Shown here: positions 59,723 through 64,000 of the stretch, piece after piece
How positions within the stretch are numbered: position 1 is the stretch's first letter
Layout of the letters: each line of letters opens with the position of its first letter
Assembly: GCA_026874595.1 (NCBI GenBank)
Contig: CM049318.1
Coordinates: forward strand, 61,288,250-61,352,249
Origin: Sipunculus nudus
Lineage: Eukaryota; Annelida; Sipuncula; Golfingiida; Sipunculidae
Length of the DNA: 64,000 nt
Reading direction: 5' to 3'
Notes under the pieces: model-generated
The model's input: the letters and a program-made list of their open reading frames with translations, nothing else
The model's database searches: none
Told to the model about the DNA's origin: nothing
Made by a program: the position numbers and the translations under genes

Positions 59723-61330
59723 TTATGCGACTTCGACAAAAAGTGTTTCTGGATCCGGCATGGGTTCAGGATCGAACACGACTGATTGGTTCAGCTTTCG
59801 GTAGTCTATCACGAATCTAGTCTTACCGTCAGGTTTCCTAAGCAGGATACAGGGGGACGCATAGCTAGAATCTGACTGTTCAATAATGCCTAAGTTTAAC
59901 ATTTCCTGGATTTCTGTTCGCATTGTCTCTCGCAGTTCAAAAGGCACCCTATAGGGCCTAGTTTTTACAGGTACATCAGATGAGAGTTTAATGCTACATT
60001 CTACAACGTTGGTAAGCTTGGGTACATCTGTGAATACATCCCCATATTGCCTAAGCAGACTGAGTATTTCACGGCGCTGACACTTGCCTAGGTCAGCATT
60101 TACCTGAACATCTCGCTCAGTCTGGCGGCGCGCATACGACGGTAACGACATGTGGGCATCCTCATCAATCCCTTCTGGGTTTAACTCTCCGAACACGGGA
60201 GGCTCTGTTTCCCCGTCTACACCGTCAGGATCCTGTATAGAATCAGGTGCGCCCTTGGCTACCGCGGCCAGAATATGCTGGGGCTCGTTTCTAGCATGGT
60301 ACCGTTTCAGCATATTCACGTGGAAGGATTTAACCTTATCGCCAATCTTAATCCGATAGTCTAAGTCCCCAACCCTGTTTACAATAGTATAGGGGCCTTT
60401 CCACTGTACCATTAATTTGTTCTGCTCCGTCGGGAGTAACAACAAAACTTCGTCTCCGGCCTCAAACCTGCGCGTGCATTTACCTCTATCATATAACAGT
60501 CTGTGTCTGTTCGCTGATTTGTTCAACGCCTCTCTAGCTAACGCGCATGTGTCGCTTAGTTTGTCTTGTAGGTCCAGGACGTATTGGTACGTGGTTTTAG
60601 TCTCAACGCTAGTATCTCGCTTGGTCCACAGATCCCTTAGAATCCGCATCGGTCCTCTAACAATCCTACCATAGAGCAACTCAAAGGGTGAGAACCCTGT
60701 GCTCTCATGTGGCGCTTCTCGGTACGCAAAAAGCACGGCGCTGAGGTACCGATCCCAATCTCGCGGTCTTTCCTCGCACATCCGTTTCAACATTAACTTT
60801 AACGTTCCATTGAATCTCTCCACCATTCCGTTGCACATAGGATGGTAAGGAGTAGTGGTGAGCTGTCTTACAGACAAAACACGGCTAACTTCTCGCATGA
60901 GGTCTGACGTAAATTGTGTTCCCATGTCAGTAAGCACCTCTGACGGCACTCCTAACCGCGCATAAATATCAACTAGCGCATCAGCCACAGAGACTGTATC
61001 TATGTTCTTTAAAGCAACAGCCTCTGGATATCTAGTGGCATAATCCATAACGGTCAGAATATACCTGTGACCTCTCTCAGACGCTGGATGGATCGGCCCA
61101 ACCAGATCCATCGAAATTCTACGCCAGGGCTCATCAATTAATGGCATCTGGCCTAACGTAGCTCCAGGCACCTTGCCTTTCGGTATAGTTTTCTGGCAAA
61201 TGGGACAGGACTTGCAAAACTCTGCAATGTCATTATACATCCCTTTCCAGAAAAACTGAGTTCTCACGCGGTCGTGCGTTTTGTCTATGCCCTGATGGCC
61301 CGCCATAACCGCTTCGTGGCCCATCCTCAT
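59723..61330 (-). pseudogene. pol: Integrase and N-terminal reverse transcriptase of Gmr1-like element
   Basis: 535 codons from the first Met. A zinc-binding HHCC domain (H5, H12, C42, C45; MGHEAVMAGHQG and CKSCPIC) is followed by the catalytic triad D75 (SMDLVGP), D135 (LTDMGTQF) and E171 (NGMVERFNG), spaced D-x35-E as expected. A GPY/F module (VQWKGPYTIVNRVG) lies near residue 325. From about residue 425 the RT N-terminus begins: TRPYRVPFELRETM, SSYASPCILLRKPDG and FVIDYRKLNQ. It ends at TAA (59723-59725). It is separated from the Gag-protease frame by only TAA plus four codons and lies in the same frame, so one long polyprotein was probably ancestral. Confidence 0.9.
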
Positions 61331-61342
61331 TACGTCGTACCG

Positions 61343-63124
61343 TTACGTCTGAGGTACCACCACTCGAGATCCATCTTGATCTCCCCGTTTATCACTCACA
61401 ACCCGAACTAAATATCCGTCCTCAATTCTAAATGGACTATCATTTCTAGCCTCTCTAGCTAGCCTCCAATACGGCGCTAAAGACCCATCCTCCTCCTGCG
61501 CCTTCAAAAATTCGGCCGGACTCACATCGGCAACTGGGCTTGCAACATTCAAGCTACGCGTCGGTATCTGTTTCTCTCGTGCAGCGCTCCGTGTCTCCAC
61601 CGCGGACGACACCTCCTTTTGTGACTCTACACCGTCACACACTATGCCTGAGGACCGCTCAGACTTCCACGTCGGGTCCGGATCATACGGATCACGCGCT
61701 CCCGCTACGTTACCTAGCGCTAAATCACATACAGCATCCCCGACCACCATTGCCTCGATAGTACCGACAAAGTACGCACAGTCCACATTAATCCTAGCCG
61801 TAGGAAATTGTCTTACAGACCCGTCGAACAACCTACACTCGACCTGGTGTCCGGTGAACTGATTCGGCTCCACGTACGACTCACGTATTCCTGCCGAGGA
61901 ACATCCCGAATCCCGCAGCACCCTCGCTGACTTACCATTCACCAGCCCTTCACACACAGGTAACGAGATTCTGCCTTCTGTCTGGGCAGCAAATCCTAAC
62001 GACTGACTCGGACTCTCTACTTCCGGTTTCACCGCACCGACTGTCTCCGTTTCCGCCTCGACTACTGCCATTGACATAGTCTCCAGTTTCTGTTTTGGGT
62101 TATACGGGGGGCTAAAATTAGTCCTATACCTCTGCTGATCGCCAGCAGCACGCCCTACTTGAGGGGAAGACCTAGGCCTCGACCGGGCACTAGTCTTACA
62201 TTCCCGCGCCTTATGTCCCAGTTCATTACATAAATAACATCTGATGCCTCCTGATGGCTTAAATGTCTGACCGTCCGGACTGCGCTCAACCTCTCGCTTC
62301 TCTCTAGGCTGAGATACCGGTTGCGCTGGACGCGGCACATTATTGCCATAACGAGGACCTGCTGTAAGGCTGTGTACACCGTGAGCCTCCGTATAACTCT
62401 CGGCTAAGTCTACCATACTATCAAAGTCACGACACTGTCTCTCTTTCAAAAACATAGAGAGATCCCTACTACAGCAGTTTACGAACTGCTCACACATCAA
62501 CGGGTTAACTACCCCGTCGTAGTCACCTCCGACCCCTGCCATCCCTATCCAATGGTCTAGGTATCCACTCAGTATCACCGCAAACTGACTCGGCGTTTCG
62601 CCTCGCTCAGGCCTACAAGTCCGAAACTTGTGTCGATAACCCTCTTCGGTCATTTGGTATCGCTTTAACAAGGCTATCTTTAACTTATCGTAATCCATGG
62701 CCTCACTAACCGATAACTGTGTGTAAGTCCCTAGCGCCTTACCCCGCAGTAACGGACTCAGGTGTAACGCCCAATTCTCCCTATCATAGCCTTGACATAC
62801 AGCTAATCGTTCAAATCGCTCAAGAAACGCATCTAGCTGATCGTGAGCCTCATCAAAAGGTGGAAGCTGGATTTTCGGGAATACATCCCTACTTCTCTCT
62901 TCTTTAACCCCAGAGTCAGACTTTAACCTTAGAACCTCTAATTCGTGGGCTCTAGCCTCTCGCTCACGCTCTAATTCCCGCTGTTCCTTCTCTATTTCAC
63001 GTTGCCTGGCTCTTTCCTCACGTTCTTCATCCGCACGCCGTCTAGCCTCAACATAATCTTGTAAAGCCTGGTCCTTAAGCCCCAAGGCCTGTCCGCATCT
63101 AACAAGTGACTCTAACGTTTCCAT
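61343..63124 (-). CDS. gag: Gag (SCAN-like capsid), zinc knuckle and protease of Gmr1-like element
   Basis: 593 codons. Residues 24-68 form a charged coiled coil (EEREERARQREIEKEQRELE). Residues about 84-245 resemble the SCAN domain: LDAFLERFERLA, WALHLSPLLRGKAL, YDKLKIALLKRYQMT, CEQFVNCC and MVDLAESYTEAH. A CX2CX4HX4C zinc knuckle is at 296-309 (CYLCNELGHKAREC). A retroviral-type aspartic protease spans about 385-475 with DSG at 405-407 and DLALGN at 467-472. The tail (PAEFLKAQEEDGSLAPYWRL, FRIEDGYLVRV) is the usual lead-in to integrase. Gag assembles the particle; the protease processes it. Ends with TAA at 61343-61345, possibly a nonsense change or a programmed stop. Confidence 0.9.
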   Translation of the reverse strand: METLESLVRCGQALGLKDQALQDYVEARRRADEEREERARQREIEKEQRELEREREARAHELEVLRLKSDSGVKEERSRDVFPKIQLPPFDEAHDQLDAFLERFERLAVCQGYDRENWALHLSPLLRGKALGTYTQLSVSEAMDYDKLKIALLKRYQMTEEGYRHKFRTCRPERGETPSQFAVILSGYLDHWIGMAGVGGDYDGVVNPLMCEQFVNCCSRDLSMFLKERQCRDFDSMVDLAESYTEAHGVHSLTAGPRYGNNVPRPAQPVSQPREKREVERSPDGQTFKPSGGIRCYLCNELGHKARECKTSARSRPRSSPQVGRAAGDQQRYRTNFSPPYNPKQKLETMSMAVVEAETETVGAVKPEVESPSQSLGFAAQTEGRISLPVCEGLVNGKSARVLRDSGCSSAGIRESYVEPNQFTGHQVECRLFDGSVRQFPTARINVDCAYFVGTIEAMVVGDAVCDLALGNVAGARDPYDPDPTWKSERSSGIVCDGVESQKEVSSAVETRSAAREKQIPTRSLNVASPVADVSPAEFLKAQEEDGSLAPYWRLAREARNDSPFRIEDGYLVRVVSDKRGDQDGSRVVVPQT

Positions 63125-63819
63125 GGTAACGCTCTAACCTAGTAAGATTCCAGTATCTAGTAATATCCGCTCTTAAAAAATCCGTAAATACGTACTGTTA
63201 AAGCCAACCTAACGAACCGGCGGTATCCGTACAATAACACTACGGTAGCTCTACGCATCAAAATCTACTTATACGGACGGACGGACGGAAGGTCGGACGA
63301 AGGGTCAGACGGATGGATGGATATCAAGATATCAATAAACACCATGCACCTATGATTACCATGCCAATCGGGAGGGGTAAACTTACCTGTCAAGAGACCC
63401 TACCACGTGACCAATCACAAACCAGTGTAGGAAAAATTATACCAGGGCGTATCTAACAACATCAAAAATGTTCACTCTAATCTGGGTTTATATCAAACCA
63501 GTAATGATGTTCAGGTATCACTGAACTAGCATTACTCACAAAACATGCATGTGTTCTAGCCAAATCTTCAAGGTATATGCTAAGCCTGAAACAATGTTGT
63601 GCTTCAGGTAATATTCTCACTGAATAAATATTAACTCCTAATAGTGGGGTAATTTCATTGAGCAAGTATACACTATAACATCAGTTTGGTGTCATTTCCA
63701 ATTATTAATTCAGATCAACTCTAGTTTGAGTATATGAATGTCTGGTTTCAGTACTGTTTTCTCAGTTCAAAACTTCTGAAACTTACTGTAATTAGCCAGT
63801 TTTTTAAGGCTAATTATAT
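63125..63819 (-). other. 5' leader of the Gmr1-like element
   Basis: Untranslated leader between primer site and Gag ATG. It contains a GGAC/GGAT tetranucleotide tract at about 63276-63322. No open frame of note. Confidence 0.5.
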
Positions 63820-63835
63820 CCTGGCGCGCTCGCCA
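63820..63835 (-). promoter_or_regulatory. Candidate tRNA primer-binding site
   Basis: On the coding strand, five bases after the LTR end, TGGCGAGCGCGCCAGG begins with the TGG expected to pair with a tRNA CCA end. It is similar to the complement of eukaryotic tRNA-Arg 3' ends except at two central positions. The five-base gap is larger than usual. Confidence 0.45.
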
Positions 63836-63840
63836 TACAA

Positions 63841-64000
63841 TGTCACCCCTAACTTAACGTGAAAACTTTACAACGGATATATCCTATAAAACAATAGGAT
63901 GGGTTAACGCTCGCTTCTTGATTTCATTAATCAAGAAATTAGATCCCGGTCATTACAGGTGACATTTCCAGGTTCTTTTAAGGACGTGTATAAAAATACC
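63841..64000 (-). repeat. 5' LTR of the Gmr1-like element (truncated by window)
   Basis: 160 bp match 57350-57509 with two substitutions, both within a 2-bp stretch (CGCCACTTG versus CGCTTCTTG). Confidence 0.85.

Larger units (their letters stand above)
57350..64000 (-). mobile_element. Gmr1-like Ty3/gypsy LTR retrotransposon (right end beyond window)
   Basis: A 1145-bp LTR at 57350-58494 and the first 160 bp of its partner at 63841-64000 match with two differences. The order read on the minus strand is LTR, primer site, Gag with zinc knuckle, protease, integrase, reverse transcriptase, RNase H, polypurine tract, LTR. Integrase ahead of reverse transcriptase is the copia order; in Ty3/gypsy elements it is the hallmark of the Gmr1 group. 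All coding parts are in one frame, broken by two TAA codons. Near-identical LTRs point to recent insertion. The element lies in a TATGCCCC-family repeat. Confidence 0.85.

Noticed and set aside
60150-60674. Plus-strand open frames opposite integrase, and others opposite Gag
   Set aside because: They are antisense shadows of strongly supported minus-strand domains and contain no motif.

Overview
This is eukaryotic, AT-rich, repeat-dominated DNA. It most probably comes from a marine mollusc, and a bivalve fits best. The evidence is the many dispersed repeats carrying CCGT/CTGT tetranucleotide tracts next to terminal hairpins (the style of the bivalve 'pearl' elements), a tRNA-derived SINE, long introns, and a SCAN-like-Gag Ty3/gypsy element. 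Host coding sequence is sparse. I recognise one host exon with confidence, the last exon of pyridoxamine 5'-phosphate oxidase (PNPO) at 3519-3684. A second plausible terminal exon of unknown identity lies at 37226-37442.

Layout. 1-5.8 kb: the 3' end of PNPO with a 462-bp TAA-flanked MITE, a hAT-like element with a perfect 8-bp duplication, and a SINE. 5.8-10.7 kb: one minus-strand LINE relic broken up by three unrelated hairpin elements, each at a TT dinucleotide, and by a piggyBac-type MITE. 10.7-18.6 kb: mostly non-coding, with small repeats and a possible transposase-like C-terminal exon pair. 18640-34368: a very large composite DNA transposon of about 15.7 kb. It has inverted termini and an 8-bp direct duplication, CCACATTG. 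Inside are a multi-exon, decayed KDZ-type transposase with CxC-like cysteine clusters, a multi-exon P-loop ATPase gene in the same orientation, and a minisatellite of about 48 units of 69 bp. A Mutator-like foldback element of about 3.4 kb is inserted in the last recognisable transposase exon. 34.4-39.4 kb: sparse, with the unknown exon. 39.4-57.3 kb: a deep nest of hairpin elements, tandem arrays, MITEs and a TA-flanked 2.2-kb element; paired copies supply unoccupied sites. 57350-64000: a Ty3/gypsy LTR retrotransposon on the minus strand, cut off by the window edge. Integrase lies upstream of reverse transcriptase, as in Gmr1-like elements, and Gag resembles the ancestor of the SCAN domain. 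Two in-frame stop codons interrupt it.

The most interesting items are the 15.7-kb KDZ-type transposon with its ATPase companion, the common terminal design of at least five sequence-unrelated hairpin-element families, and the Gmr1-like LTR element. All family assignments come from motif reading without database searches. Exon borders were placed by eye from GT/AG sites and frame continuity.
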